A stretch of DNA of 64,000 bases from Bullera alba (GCA_001600095.1 BCIX01000003.1:310001-374000); one strand, 5' to 3'; positions 46,401-57,987 are shown, counted from the stretch's first letter. Program-made: numbers and translations. Notes: generated by a model from the letters alone, not told the origin.

Positions 46401-47818
46401 ATGTCGCTCAGAGAAACCGGTGCTTTGGTTCCTGCGGCGGATAAAGACCGACCTAGGGACACGCCGGTATTGGGCGTCGGGCTACGATCCTGGTAGGCCA
46501 TAGATGGAGAAGTTGCCGGATTCGTGTTGGGCGTTGCTGCTCGGGAAGAGACTGATCCTTCCGAGCGATGCATCGATCTGATAGGTCTTGGTTGACCGGG
46601 GATGTAGACAGCGGAGTCCTGCTTGATCGAAGAGACTGAGGAGTTTGGTGTGTGTCTAACTGGCGTGGTTCGTGAAGGCGTCATTATGGGCTGAGGGATC
46701 GGAGGTGAGCGGACACTTGGCTCGAGATGGGCGACTAGATTGTGCGATCTTGGGGAGGGTGGCAGCTTGGTCGGAGAAACATTCACCACTGGCTCCTCTT
46801 TCCCATCCGCAGTTGCCTCTTCCACCTCCTCGACAGCATCCACATCGCTGTTCTGCGGGATCTCGACGACATTCCGACTCAACTGTCCCTCGATCTCTCC
46901 CAGTGCCATTGAGATACGCTTCACTTGGGCGGGAGCTAGGCCAGCGAGTCTAGATTGCCGTTTGTTTCGAGAGTTCGTAGCTAGCGAAAGCTGACGAGCC
47001 AGGGCTTCATGCGACAAGGAGAATCCCACTTGTGGTGCCGAAGTCGGAGTGGGTGTCGCCGTCCCGTCAGACTTGACCTCTGCCTCGCTCGTATCCTCTA
47101 GTCCCTCGCTGTGTATACTTGATATCGAACCGCTGATGTTCCTCCCGCTGGAACTCTTCTTGATCCTCCTCAGATACTCCGACTCCCTAAGGGATGATCC
47201 TCCGCTGAACCCGTAGGATTTGACTTTGACCCCGTCAGCGACACCGAAGGTCTGAAACGAAGTGAAAGAACTGGACGTCGGTGAGGGTGAATCAGGCCAT
47301 CTACCATCGGGAATAACAGGTGCTGAGTTTGGCGGTCTGTCGTTTCCAGCGACTCCGAAGGATGGGTTGGCAGGTTTGACCTCTCGGATCTCCTCAAAGA
47401 ACAGTTCCTCCTCTTCTTCCGTCAGAGACGGTCCGTTGTGGCGAGCTCGCTGAGAAGCAAGAAGAGAGCGGAGCGTCGTCTCTGGTGCTGTTGATAAAGT
47501 AGGCAAGAGGACGGAGAATCGTTGCGACAGTCTATACCCATTAGCGAGCATTGCGCTATGATCCCTCACCCTGGCAAGATCAAAGAATTGCGAATGTCCA
47601 CGTTCAAACTAGGAGGCTCTCTACTGATCCTCTGTGCTGGAACGGAGTGGAAATCGGGCGAGAACTCGTCGGGCTGGACATGCTGTATCTGCGTCGGTGA
47701 CTTCTTGAGTGTTGCAGGTCGAGCCGTTTGATCTGCCTGAGAAGTCGTCCTCTTCCTACAGTGTGTCAGCGGAGCCACCACACCCATCTTGCAGCACCCA
47801 CCTGAACAGACGGTCCAT
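43491..47818 (-). CDS. Large disordered protein of unknown function (~1350 aa)
   Basis: Start ATG at 47818 (MDRLFRKRTTSQ), with an intron after the sixth codon and another near 47540. Two giant exons (47532-45791 and 45780-44245) are almost wholly Ser/Pro/Thr/Ala-rich, with many SP and RxxS sites, a possible regulatory scaffold. Ordered islands: FSVLLPTLSTAP, TEEEEELFFEEIREV, DDELNEMLIAKGMV, and near the C-terminus YADGQMVWSLVDAL and VYFTSSADVADLIDHLSRD. The last two resemble polarity or signalling scaffold fragments, but I cannot name them. It holds NSIKRKPV at 44563-44586, shared with the gene at 27493-28537. A final short exon ends PVSARDA at 43491. Confidence 0.72.
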
Positions 47819-48220
47819 CGAGTGAGACCGAGCGCTAAAGCTGTGCTACAATGCGGGGTGGTTCTGGTATGATGATATCGTCAGATCTGGTCGTTACGTA
47901 GCAAGCGTGAAGTTGTGTAAGCGATCAGGTCGTTGATCGTGAAAAGGCGAGCATCCGGTGTGGTCCAGTGGAGCCGTGTCGTGAGTCGTCAAAGAACGAA
48001 GGAAAGTGAAGAGCGAGAAGTGCAAGAGACAGAAGGTTAGAGTACAAAAACGAGCCAAAGGAACGCGTTGAAAGGGTAGAAGATGCCGAACAAAAAGTTG
48101 AGAATCGTCAACTAGTTGAAACAGCAAACATGTCTTCGACGTTGAAGCCGATGGTGAATACAACAACATGCATCTATGATGATCTAGACGGTATGATCAG
48201 ACGAAAGCCAACCTGAGGCG
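47819..48220. other. Intergenic region, 402 bp
   Basis: Upstream of the large disordered-protein gene and downstream of RRP45. Only promoter/UTR-like sequence is seen. Confidence 0.5.
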
Positions 48221-49261
48221 CTATATCACCTCGACCACACGCCGACTTCTGTCATCCTCCAAGGCCTCTTCCATCAACTTGACCAAATCTCTGACCCTGT
48301 CCACGCCGACCCTGACCACGGTCATGATCTCCGACGGGGCGAGGGCCGTTCCACCAGCTTTAGACAGCACACATAGCTCTCGCTGAGCATTCAGCGTTAT
48401 CGTCAGCGCGCCTGATGCTAATGTCGCCTCGAGATGCGTTGGGTCCAGTATTGGTACAAGGCTGAAGATTAGCTCTATCGCAACGGGGTTGCACCTACTT
48501 CTCAAAGTATGCAAATGTCAGGCAGAGGGGAATATGGTGTATAGCCAGAGCAACAGGTGCCCTCTCGTCAGGAGAGTGCTAGACATTTAGCTCTTGAGTA
48601 TGATAGCAGACTCACGACGACGACCTCGTCCCCGATCACTTCGACGTCGGGCTTGCGATAATGACGCAAAGCGGTCATCGCAGCCAGAGAGGCACAGTCG
48701 AGCAAGTTTCCCGAGTCGGAAAGGAAATGCAAGGTTAGGCGTAGTTGCCAGACCTAACCCTTCAGTATGGGTCACAAGTTCTGGTACACACCTTCTCGCC
48801 TGCTAGGATACACAGTGCTTCTCGATCGATGGCCTCTGTCCGCCTTATACTCTTCTCCAATAACCGAGTGATCATCACTTCATCCTCCGATGCCCTGAGA
48901 GGATCAGCAGAAGCTCTCAACACTATTTCTCACCTCCCTGGCTCATACACTGTCGAGGCCATAGGACTGATCTCCGAGTTGATCAAGAGGAAACCTTCAT
49001 AAGGCCTATCCTCCCTCGGCTTGACAATAGTAGCAGTCACTTGAGCTAGAACACTGTCGCGGAGGGTCAGTAGGAAAGAGCGCCTGAATTCACGCACGAA
49101 GTCTTGCCCAGATGACAAGTACACCATCCCAATTCCTCGCCCATCTCCAGCCTGACGTCTCTCATCTCCAACGCCAACCTTCCGTCTAAGCGTTTCCCTT
49201 CTGCTAAAGCAGCGAGAACAAAGTCCCGCTGGACCGTGGCTGGCTCTATCTCCCTGGGCAT
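48221..49261 (-). CDS. RRP45: RNA exosome core subunit RRP45 (EXOSC9-like)
   Basis: Start ATG at 49261. MPREIEPATVQRDFVLAALA, EGKRLDGRLALEMRDV, EELGWCTCHLGKT, VAQVTATIVKPREDRPYEGF, LLINSEISPMASTVYEPGR, LLEKSIRRTEAIDREALCI, AGEKVWQLRLTLHFL, SDSGNLLDCASLAAMTALRH and RKPDVEVIGDEV match human EXOSC9 block by block (RPDGR, GRTHV, ELSPMASPGFE, GEKVWKIRVDLHVL, HFRRPDVSVQGEEV). The end is RDLVKLMEEAL. It is one of the RNase PH-like subunits of the exosome ring used in 3'-5' RNA decay and rRNA processing. Members of this type are catalytically dead. Six exons. Confidence 0.93.
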
Positions 49262-49722
49262 GATGGCTGAAGCGATAGCCTGGGTCGAACTAGCGATACG
49301 TGCGGTTTGGAGCAGAAGGAGACAACGGTAGAGTACGGTAACATTGCCAGATAGCAGCCTAGCCAGAGCCTTGCTCGAGCAAGGCCCACCTCAAAAGTTG
49401 GGACCTCCACTTCCGACGGAGGCTCGTCCACCATCCATGATCCATACCTCGATCTCCATGCTTCGGTTCTGTCCTCCCAGTATCAGTACAGCTGCAAGAG
49501 CAACGGGAGATGCATGTGACATTGCGTGCATGTCATACTATCATGACGTGGGTCATGTTGAGGAATGTCCTTACGACGGCGCGCCAGGCGGGCTTGTTCA
49601 TATCTAGTGTACAATCTATTGGGTAGTCGTACCAGTGTAACCAGCACGCGTTTTGCCTTACTATATAAATGTCCGCGACCAGCGCAGGACACCGAGTTCG
49701 CTATCCTTTTCATTATGTTCGC
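49262..49722. other. Intergenic region, 461 bp
   Basis: Between the CSC1-like stop and the RRP45 start, both on the minus strand. No gene recognised. Confidence 0.5.
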
Positions 49723-52700
49723 CTAGTATCGACGGTCCCGCTGGGAGAGGTCTGGAGGCGAGTGAGGGTCGTAAGGGCGGTATGGATCGCTATAACCCAT
49801 TTGATGACCAAGATCGACTTCGGAATCCCAGCGTGTCCGAGGAACTCGATTGTCGTCGCTCTCGGCACTCATGTTGCTACCGGTTCGTCTCAGAGTAGGC
49901 GGAATGTAGCCGATAGGGGGCTGCGTGTACGCGCTAGGTGGGTAGGGCACAGAGTCGTCGTACCCAGAGCTCTGGGCGAATTGGAGAAGCGGAGCGCCGG
50001 CGATCGAGTCGGTGCTTGGGGCAGGATGGTGGGCACCAAAGCGCATAGATCCAGGCTGGCGCATTGCCTGATGCCCGGCCAGCAGGTAGTCGGTAGATGG
50101 ATTGTCCATGGGTAGTGGGTGCGGAGTGTAGTCGGGGGTACCGGGCGTGCCGGGTGTACCAGGTGCCGTCGACATGATCTCGGATTTACCCCCAAGCATG
50201 TCAGTCGATGCGATGGACTTGGCGTCCCAGTCGGATTTGTTGTCTCGGATAGGGTCGTACTCGAGGTTCTCCTCTTTGACGGCCTTGATTGGAACACCGT
50301 CGGATTTGGAGGCGAACCATGGGTAGGCGGAGAGCACATCCCTAGCGAGAGCTTCCTGCGATTTGTGAACCATGATTGTGAACAGCTTGTCGGCTTGTAG
50401 TGCAGGGTGAAGGAATCGCTTCTCCATTTCAGAGTGTCGAGTTCGCTTCTCTGAAACCGCATAGGACCGTTCGTCCTCGGCTTCCTCGGGCGTCGGCAGA
50501 TAGTACTTGAACTGTCGCACGGCGGTCCTGCTGATATAGATCTTGAAAGCGAGCATGATGAAAACTGGCGGCGCAGCAGCTACACTGTCCACCCAGCGTC
50601 GACGAATAAGGGCCGTAGCTAAAGAGTCAGCAACGTTTATAACATGTCACTCACTTAGAACCATGAGCAACTGCATCAGGACGCAACATGCGATCAAGCG
50701 GTTGACGTAGACGTTCCACATCCTGCCTCCGCTCTCGGCTCTAGAGACGTACACGTAGAGCAGCTGGTATTTGTAGACCACCGAGGAGAACCAAAACACC
50801 AAGCAGGCGCCGATGGCGACCAGAGGAGCGAGAGGTGCGTATATCAGACCAATTGCAGCAACGAAAAGCAAATTGACGATGACTATCGTCAGCCGAGCAC
50901 GAATAGTGGACTCACCTATGGCGTATTCGAAAGAACCCGGTTTCGTCATTTCTCGAATGTCACGAGGTGTGTGCGAGAACATGAATCGTCTCAACGATAC
51001 CATGGCGAGCTTGATGAGTTGGATAAGCTCGAATATGACTAGGAATCCTCGCAGCCTAGATGATCAGTACCTCATTGGATTCGTTTCACGTACGGTAGCC
51101 ATGTCAACCAATCTGAAAGCATCAGCGCCGTTCTGCTGTAGTATAACTCACAAGTACTCTGCTGGACGTATGTTCCTTGGATTTCTACGACGCATCAGAA
51201 AAAGTCTCAAAGGCTACTGACCTGCACTTACGGTATGGGAGCTCCTTCAAACCGTCCAACACCTCGTGAACCGACTTGTGTTGGCCAACCTGCAGGACGA
51301 CCAATGCGATGGTCCTGTAAAAGACTCCAAGCAAGGAGAAGACGACCAAGTTGGAAACAATCATGAAGAAGAAGTACCTTGCGGTCACAGCTCGATCGAG
51401 TCTTGACCGTGTCGGAGCACCTAAAAAGTCAGCTCCGCTATCAGGCTCTGGCTCACCTTGATACTTGCTGATTCGTCTGATGATCAGAGGCAGCATGTAA
51501 CCGAAAATAAACGAGACGGTGGCGGGAAGGACACCGTTGACGATCGAAAACTGCTACATGAGCTTCTCTCTGGGAACGAGACTCACAGTCCAGTTGCCCC
51601 ACTGCCCAGCTGCCCTCCATTTGTCCAGGAAATCGACATAGACAGCCAGGGAGCTGAGATTCGCCAGAAGAGATACAACGAGGAGCTATCGTCAGTGCTG
51701 CAACCACGCCGAGACTCACTGGAACGGTGTTGAAGAAGCAAACAGCGCCGATGAAAACGAAACCGAAAGTCCGCCTCGAGGCAACCTCGGCTGGTTCCCG
51801 TGAGATGTTTTCCCAGACGATATCTTTGGGCATAGGAGCGAGATAGATCCGAGCTCCGTGCAGTTCTTTCAGTCGGCCCTGATGAGCTCGGGCGATACGA
51901 TGGGCCTCGGCGATAGTCTTGAACGTCACAAAGCCTAGTCGTCAGATCTGGCGCTTGATTTGAACTCACCATAGTTCTCTCCTTCCACGCGGTTGGCTCG
52001 TGGGGACTTTCTCGCCTTCCTCTCCTGCCTGATCAGGGAGTCGATGGCTTGTCGTTTGGCGTCAATCCTGTCTCGGAGGAATTTAATCTCTTTCGCCAGG
52101 TAGTCGATAGCGTCCTGACATCAGTCCTGTTCTGGCCAGATGACCCACCTTTTTCTCCCCTCCCATTCCCATAAAACCGCCTTTTCTCATCGTGGGTCTC
52201 TTCTTCCCCATTTGACCTCCCTTGAGGTATTTTACCAGATGGCTTTCAAGATCCGCAACGGCCTTGTTATGGTCCTCCACCATCTGCGGGAAATCCTCGA
52301 GGCGACGACCTAATTGTCAGATCCGACTCAAACAAAAGGACCCACCAATTGAAGTGCAGTCAATTTCGGGACCTGGATGTCAGCGATAATCTCGACTAAT
52401 GACCTACCAATCTTGATGCCATCCACTTTGAGCTGGCCCATCAACGCAACGAGTCCTTCGTCACTGCGGTAATCCTTCCTGACTTGAGTGATCATAAGGG
52501 TTCGAGAGTAAATCTTGCTCTGGTATGCAGGGGATCGGAACCATCGCCTTCGCAGAGCCACCATAACCTGCCAATTCCTCCAGACTGATTATCAGCAGCG
52601 AAAGACCTTGCAGACCTACTAAGAAACATGGCGGCGAAGTCTGACGTCAGCAACATTCATCCTGATCGACTCACTGATGAGATAGCTGGCTGCCAGCGTA

Positions 52701-53273
52701 GCCCACATCCAGGCTCCGGACAGGTTCTGGATTGTGAGAAGGGTGATCCAACTTCGACTGTCGGCCTCGATATTTTTGAAGTTGTATATGATGTACATGA
52801 CCAGAAGGCCTATGGCAATGAGGGCGACCACTGTGAAAAGAGATCGCAAGAGTCGAATGAAACGGAGGAAAGTTGTCGCATCGAGACCGATGTTCTGGAT
52901 CATTTCCTCCTCTTTCATGTGAATGACGGGACTGAGCCATGCGAAGAAGCCGTTGGACACGGCTGGCGGAGGAGGCTGATAGTCGACATCTTCTGATGTA
53001 GGTCGAGGTTGCTGGTATTTTATCTTGACAGGTCAGCGCAGTCGAAGGGACAAGACTCACCTTTGGGGCGTACACCTTTTTCTCCCGTGGTCGGAAGAAA
53101 GAGAACGCCAGTATGGTTAGGAGCTCACGCTTTAGCTTCGTTCATATCGTTCGACTTACCGAGATGCTGACCATGATGACCAGCTGAGAGCCGACGGCCT
53201 TGACCGAGACCTGTGACCAGTTCTTGTCATGACTCGCGATCAAGTTCGACACTGCGCTGTCGATAGCCGACAT
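49723..53273 (-). CDS. CSC1: CSC1/TMEM63-type stress-gated calcium-permeable channel
   Basis: About 900 aa in many exons. First span: QLVIMVSISVLAFSFFRP. Then VSNGFFAWLSPVIHMKEEEM, IQNIGLDATTFLRFIRLL, LFTVVALIAIGLLVMYIIY, WMWATLAASYLISE. A cytosolic RRM-like insert holds SKIYSRTLMITQV, LKELHGARIYLAPMPKDIVW and ANRVEGENYGFVTF. The DUF221 core follows: GFVFIGAVCFFNTVP, NGVLPATVSFIFGYMLPLI, RRISKYQGAPT, VFYRTIALVV, LPLRGFLVIFELIQLIKLAM, PGSFEYAI, VNLLFVAAIGLIYAPLAP, LVFWFSSVVYKYQLLYVYVS. 'E-x-x-I-x-x-I-G-L-D' and 'PxxFxYA..LLxFxxxxxYS.xxPL' are diagnostic of the family. The long Ser/Pro/Asp-rich tail is disordered. It is a plasma-membrane mechanosensitive channel in the family's known members. 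Confidence 0.92.
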
Positions 53274-54042
53274 GGTGCCGGAGGACGGACGTGTACCGAA
53301 TTCGAGATATCAGGGTTGATACTGTGTGATGATGAATAAGAGTGAAGCAAGCGATGTATCCGCAACTGAACAGAGGTGAGTGATGTCTAGTGAAGAGCAG
53401 AGATGAAGTTGAAGCAGGTGAAGCCAACGGTAAAGTGGGTTCTATTCACAGACGTCTAGATTGTCGTCATGGAAGATGCAAATCCCTTTGGTTCCCCGTA
53501 CCCTTTTTTGTCAACCAGAACTTGGTGTTTCAGAATTTGACCCGCTGTCCTCGGTGCCAGCGTGACCTCTCTATGATGCATAGTCCAGACCATATACTGT
53601 GCATGCTTGTGCGTGTCCATACCAGCTACGGACTCGGTCCTGTGCCCTCGATAAGGTGTAGATGCTGTGCACATGCATATGTTGTCGACCTTTCACAGCC
53701 TTTCACACCCCCAAGAGATAAAAGATCTGGATCTCGGAAGGAGAGGAGGAAAAGCGGGGTGAATGCGGGGTGAAAGGAAAAGAGGTTGAAACACGGTGAC
53801 GCGCCTAATCGGGACGTGCGGCGCACATCACCGCCGACCAGTGAGTTACGGTACGGTACTGTAAGCTCGTTGTGCGGCGGTCGCCGTCCCACTACCGTTT
53901 CATATCGCTGCGGTCTGCTCCAGCTGCAACCCAGCTGCTGGCCGATATGATGTATTGATGACATGTAGGCTACACAGTAGCTATACATACAAGGGGTCGT
54001 AGGCTCAGAGGTGCTCAAGCTCGAGGTCTCTCTTCGCTCAAC
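53274..54042. other. Divergent intergenic region, 769 bp
   Basis: Holds the promoters of the CSC1-like and amidotransferase genes. It contains an imperfect 10-bp-period repeat at 53691-53710 (tttcaca...), an 11-bp-period pair at 53754-53775 (gcggggtgaa) and a short run tacggtacggtac near 53850. No coding exon seen. Confidence 0.5.
53691..53710. repeat. 10-bp-period duplication, imperfect
   Basis: tttcacagcc followed by tttcacaccc; 9 of 10 positions match. Confidence 0.55.
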
Positions 54043-55197
54043 ATGTCTCCAAAGACTGTCAGAGTAGCTCTGCTACTATGTGACACTCCCGTAAGTCCTC
54101 CACTGGCCAGATAACTCCGGCTGACCGGTTCCAGATGCCAGCAGTGGTTGCGGAGTCTGGAGACTGTAGGTTGACGATCTAGGCTACGATGACTGATGCT
54201 TCTAGATCTTGCGATCTACCGCGACTGGCTGCAGAGGGCATTATCATCGTATCCCGACGTCGAGAAAAGAGGCGTTGAGCTACAAATCCAGGGATTCGAT
54301 GTTGTGACGAAGATGGAATACCCAGACCTTGACAACTTCGACGTTCTGATGCTTACTGGGTCTAGTGAGTCTTTCTAGGCGACCCGCACTGACGATCATA
54401 GGGCACACCGCCCACGACGCTACCAACCCATTCATCGCACCCTTGATCGACTTTGTTCGTTCGACGGCTACAGCTAAACCACACATCAAAATCGTTGGGG
54501 TATGCTTTGGACACCAGATCATTTCGATGGCAATGGGGGGCAGATGTGTCAGCGGGGAAAACGGCTGGGAGATCGGAGTCTACCAGAACGAGTTGACGGA
54601 AGAGGGAAAACATCGGTGGAACGGAGACAGCATTGTAGGTCGTATCCATTGGCTTAGCTAACAACGAAGTATGTGCAGCAGATGGTGAGACCATTCAAGC
54701 TATCATTACTAATAGTCTAGCACCGAGATCATGTACCGGAGGTACCGCCGGGCTTCCAGCTCCTCTCCCGAACCGACAAATACCCGGTTCACTCAATGGT
54801 CAAGACATACCCATCATCCTCCACTGCGCACATCTTCACAGTCCAAGGTCACCCAGAATTCACCCCAGCTATCGTCTCTCACATGGTAGATGCCCGATCA
54901 GCCCAAGGCATCTTTGACGAGACAACCACGGCTGAGGCTAGACGACGCCTTGGTGGAAAAGACGGCAGCGGCGGAGAAGGATACGGCAAAGTCGGTTGGG
55001 CAATCTGGAAAGTCATGTTGGACTCAGAAGTTGACCAGAATGGCGATGTGGACATGAACGGCGGAGCTTCGGATAGCTATCTGGGAGATGCCAGCAGGTA
55101 CCAGACGATTGATTATTTGCTGGATCGACGCGGCCCATGGACGGACGAGCAGTTTGTCGGAGGGTCAAGTGTGAGTGGTCATCGTAGATTCTGCTGA
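54043..55197 (+). CDS. Class I glutamine amidotransferase, in frame with UBA3
   Basis: Starts MSPKTVRVALLLCDTP. Introns remove 54 or fewer bases each, and a 6-nt microexon CAGATG (54679-54684) sits between introns 54635-54678 and 54685-54720. Motifs: VLMLTGSRHTAHDATNPFI, KIVGVCFGHQIISMAMGG (nucleophilic Cys), QMHRDHVPEVPPGFQLL and FTVQGHPEFTP (catalytic His/Glu). This is the fungal GMP-synthase-like class I amidotransferase family; substrate unknown. The domain should end near GWAIWKVML (about 55020), where most homologues stop. Here the frame continues with no stop into UBA3's N-terminus. 55197 is the first stop only if UBA3's first intron is retained; spliced, the fusion continues. Confidence 0.85.
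54679..54684 (+). other. 6-nt microexon in the amidotransferase gene
   Basis: CAG ATG lies between GTAGGT...GCAG and GTGAGA...CTAG introns and restores the family's (Q)MHRDH active-site segment in frame. Confidence 0.75.
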
Positions 55198-56709
55198 CGA
55201 CAGGCCAAATCATTCCTCCGAGAGAAGGCAAAGATCCTTGTCATTGGTGCAGGAGGCTTGGGCTGCGAGATATTGCAGAACCTCGCTCTGAGTGAGTTTC
55301 CGCTCATAGAATAGCTCTGATATTCAGCCGGGTTCTCCGATATTCACGTCATTGACATGGACACGATCGACATCTCGAACCTAAACAGACAGTTCCTCTT
55401 CCGGTACGTCTCAGTGAGAGTTTCGGCAGCTGATTGAGTAGTGAATCCGATGTCGGAAAGTCAAAAGCGTTGGTTGCCGCAGAGTTCGTTATGAATCGTG
55501 TGCCGGGAATCAAGGTGACGCCGTGAGTGATGAGACAAACCTTCAAGGCCGATCTGACCCGCATCAGTCATCACGACAAGATTCAGGACCACGACCAGAA
55601 CTTCTACATGCAGTTCAACATCGTCATCGCTGGCTTGGACTCCATCAGTGCGCGTCGATGGATCAATGCCACTCTCGTCAATATGGTGGATGCGGAGAAT
55701 GAAGAAAGCTTGAAACCACTGATCGATGGTGGTACAGAAGGCGAGCGATACGTTGTGGTCTGGCTGACCGTCAGGATTCAAGGGTCAAGCTCGAGTCATT
55801 CTGCCTACGATCACCTCCTGCTATGAATGCTCGGTGAGTGCGACCGAGTGAACGTAGCTGATCTTAGATCGACATGCTCACACCGCCAACGGCATTCCCC
55901 ATATGCACCATTGCCAATACGCCTCGTTTGCCAGAGCACTGTATCGAATGGGCAAGCGTTCTTCACTGGCCAAAGATGAAAAAGGGTAAGTGAATCCATG
56001 CGAATCATAGCTAAATACAGATGTCAAACTCGACACGGACGACCCAGATCACATTGAATGGCTTTATCAGATTGCTTCTGCGAGAGCAGCAGAGTTCAAG
56101 ATTGAGGGTGTGACCTGGGCTCTGACCCAGGGTGTGGTGAAGAATGTGATCCCCGCAATCGCCAGTACGAACGCGATTGTCGCAGGTGGGTCTTCCACCG
56201 TAAACGGAGCTGACTCATAGCGTCCTGCTGCAACGAGGCCTTCAAGATCGCTACTACGTGTGCGCCTTTCCTGAACAACTACATGATGGTGAGTCTCCCA
56301 GTATAGCTGGTCGCTTACTTTCAGTACACCGGTAATGACTCGATATACACCTACACCTTTGAGCACGAGAAGAGACCCGAATGTCCCGTCTGCGGCGGAG
56401 AGTCTGCGGTTGTCAAGGTTCCGAAGGACTGGACCCTGGAGAACCTGGTCGACCACCTCAAAGAGGCGCAGGACTTGTGAGTGCTAAGCAATGATACGAG
56501 ACTGAGAATGTTTCAGCAAATTGGCCAGACCATCGCTCTCGGGTCCAACAGGACCACTGTTCTGGTTCGATCCTCCAGGAATACACGAAGCGACTAAAGC
56601 GAATCTGCTCAAGCCGGTTAGGGATCTCCTGCCAGCGGGAACGGTGATATCGGTGACGGACAAAACGCTACCCGCTGCCAATCTGAGCGTCGAGATTGTG
56701 TATGCTTAG
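55015..56709 (+). CDS. UBA3: NEDD8-activating enzyme catalytic subunit UBA3
   Basis: About 430 aa if initiated at ATG 55015 ([17 protein letters not shown]). [20 protein letters not shown] matches the start of UBA3. The nucleotide-binding motif is [19 protein letters not shown], then [40 protein letters not shown] and [10 protein letters not shown]. Zinc ligands are in SCYECS and CPVCGG. The catalytic Cys is in [16 protein letters not shown]. Then [52 protein letters not shown]. The C-terminal UFD-like part ends [11 protein letters not shown]. Intron 55741-55774 is 34 nt and GC-AG. UBA3 pairs with NAE1/Ula1 to activate NEDD8 for cullin modification. The frame is open upstream into the amidotransferase. 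Confidence 0.94.
55741..55774 (+). other. 34-nt GC-AG intron in UBA3
   Basis: GCGAGC...CTGACCGTCAG; removal gives [12 protein letters not shown], which matches UBA3. Reading through gives a stop. Confidence 0.8.
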
Positions 56710-57040
56710 ACAAGTAGAGAACTACGAGTATAGTAGACGTCTAGCCTCTCCCCTAGCGTCAGTCTATGGGATAAGACATGAGCACCGTATGCATGGATGC
56801 GATGACCTCGAGCGATTTAAATTGCCACCCAAAGTGACTAGTGATATTGCGCAGGCTTCTTTCAGACGACGTTGCTGTCTCAGATCTCAGCGCTCAGCCT
56901 TGTGCTTCGCCTTGTTGTACTACCGTACATACTTCATACCGCGCTTCAAGCATCTTTCACCATACAGCCCTCCTCTCTCACTCCATCCACGCCACAGCAT
57001 ACCCGTAAGGCTAGGGCGCTGGGTATAACACGCTCCCGGG

Positions 57041-57055
57041 ATGCCCAAGCGATGA
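57041..57055 (+). promoter_or_regulatory. Five-codon upstream ORF overlapping a main start codon
   Basis: ATG CCC AAG CGA TGA overlaps the start codon of the membrane-protein gene in the sequence ATGA. This is a termination/reinitiation layout. Confidence 0.5.
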
Positions 57056-57987
57056 GTTCGACATCCGCGTCCTCGACCCAGACTGGGCTGTTTCCTACCC
57101 CGACACAATCCTCCAATCCATCTCAAAGGACGGGCACCAATGTCTACTACCTAGTGGTGAGTACTCAACGGCGTAGATGGATTACTAAGAGCCTAGTTTC
57201 TTGGAGTCTTGGTAGTCCTACTACTCTTAGCAGCATGTTTGGCTTATCGGGCTTTCCGCCTCAGACGCCGTTATCGGACCGCAACACAGCTTGCCATCGC
57301 TCGGGGTGAGATGCTTCCACCGGACATACGTAGAGACTACTGGGGTCTTGGAGGTCTCTCTGCATGGACATCGGATGGAGTCGATCGATTGGGTATGCCA
57401 TTAAACGACGACATACGGTCAAGGGGTCCCAAAGGCAAATGGCAGCGGATTCCGAAGTTGTGGGACGCTGTGGTGGAGGACGACTCAGATGTGGAGGACG
57501 AGCTCGCCAGTGGGAAGAATGCAGACGTATGGTACGATGCTCTGGTACGTATTCATCTTTCCAAAGCATTCATTTCATCTCCAGTCGGTACTGGCTTCCG
57601 CTGACTCTTCCTCAGCCCATCAGTCTACTATCTCTACGGACCGAAGAGGAGACCCCTGCAGAGCCTATGCAAGCTGACCCTCAAGGGACGCCAGCAAGCT
57701 ATAGGCTGTCTTTAGGTGGTCTAGGAGGCTTTGGCCGCAATCAGAGACAGCGTAATCTACCAGAGGAAGCATCTTCAACCGCACCTCCACCACCAGTCCT
57801 GGGCGAGATCGATCGCCCTCTGAATCAGGATGAGCCGCTGAGTGTGGGCGTCATCATACGTATGCCTTTAGATCCGGAATGGTACAAGGAACTTCAACGA
57901 ACCGATTCGGGTCTGGATGATGGAGATGAGGAGCCCGGTTGGAGGCCCGGAATGGAATTAGGGGTGTGGTCAGGGGTAACGACGTAG
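57052..57987 (+). CDS. Single-pass membrane protein of unknown function
   Basis: Three exons (introns about 57157-57197 and 57546-57615). The N-terminus (MSSTSASSTQTGLFPTPTQS) is Ser/Thr-rich, the span is FLGVLVVLLLLAACLAYRAF and the stop-transfer is RLRRRYR. The cytosolic part is acidic in places (VVEDDSDVEDELASG) with PISLLSLRTEEE, RLSLGGLGGFGRNQRQ and LSVGVIIRMPLDPE. No signal peptide precedes the span from this start, so type III topology is likely. A hydrophobic stretch upstream in the same frame (LVLRLVVLPYILHT) lacks an ATG. Such Ser-rich single-span proteins with an LSVGV(I/V)xRMP tail occur in basidiomycetes, unnamed as far as I recall. Confidence 0.7.

Noticed and set aside
56872..57051. 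A signal-peptide-like extension of the single-pass protein
   Set aside because: The frame is open but has no ATG and no supported upstream exon; the ATG at 57052 is the first usable start.
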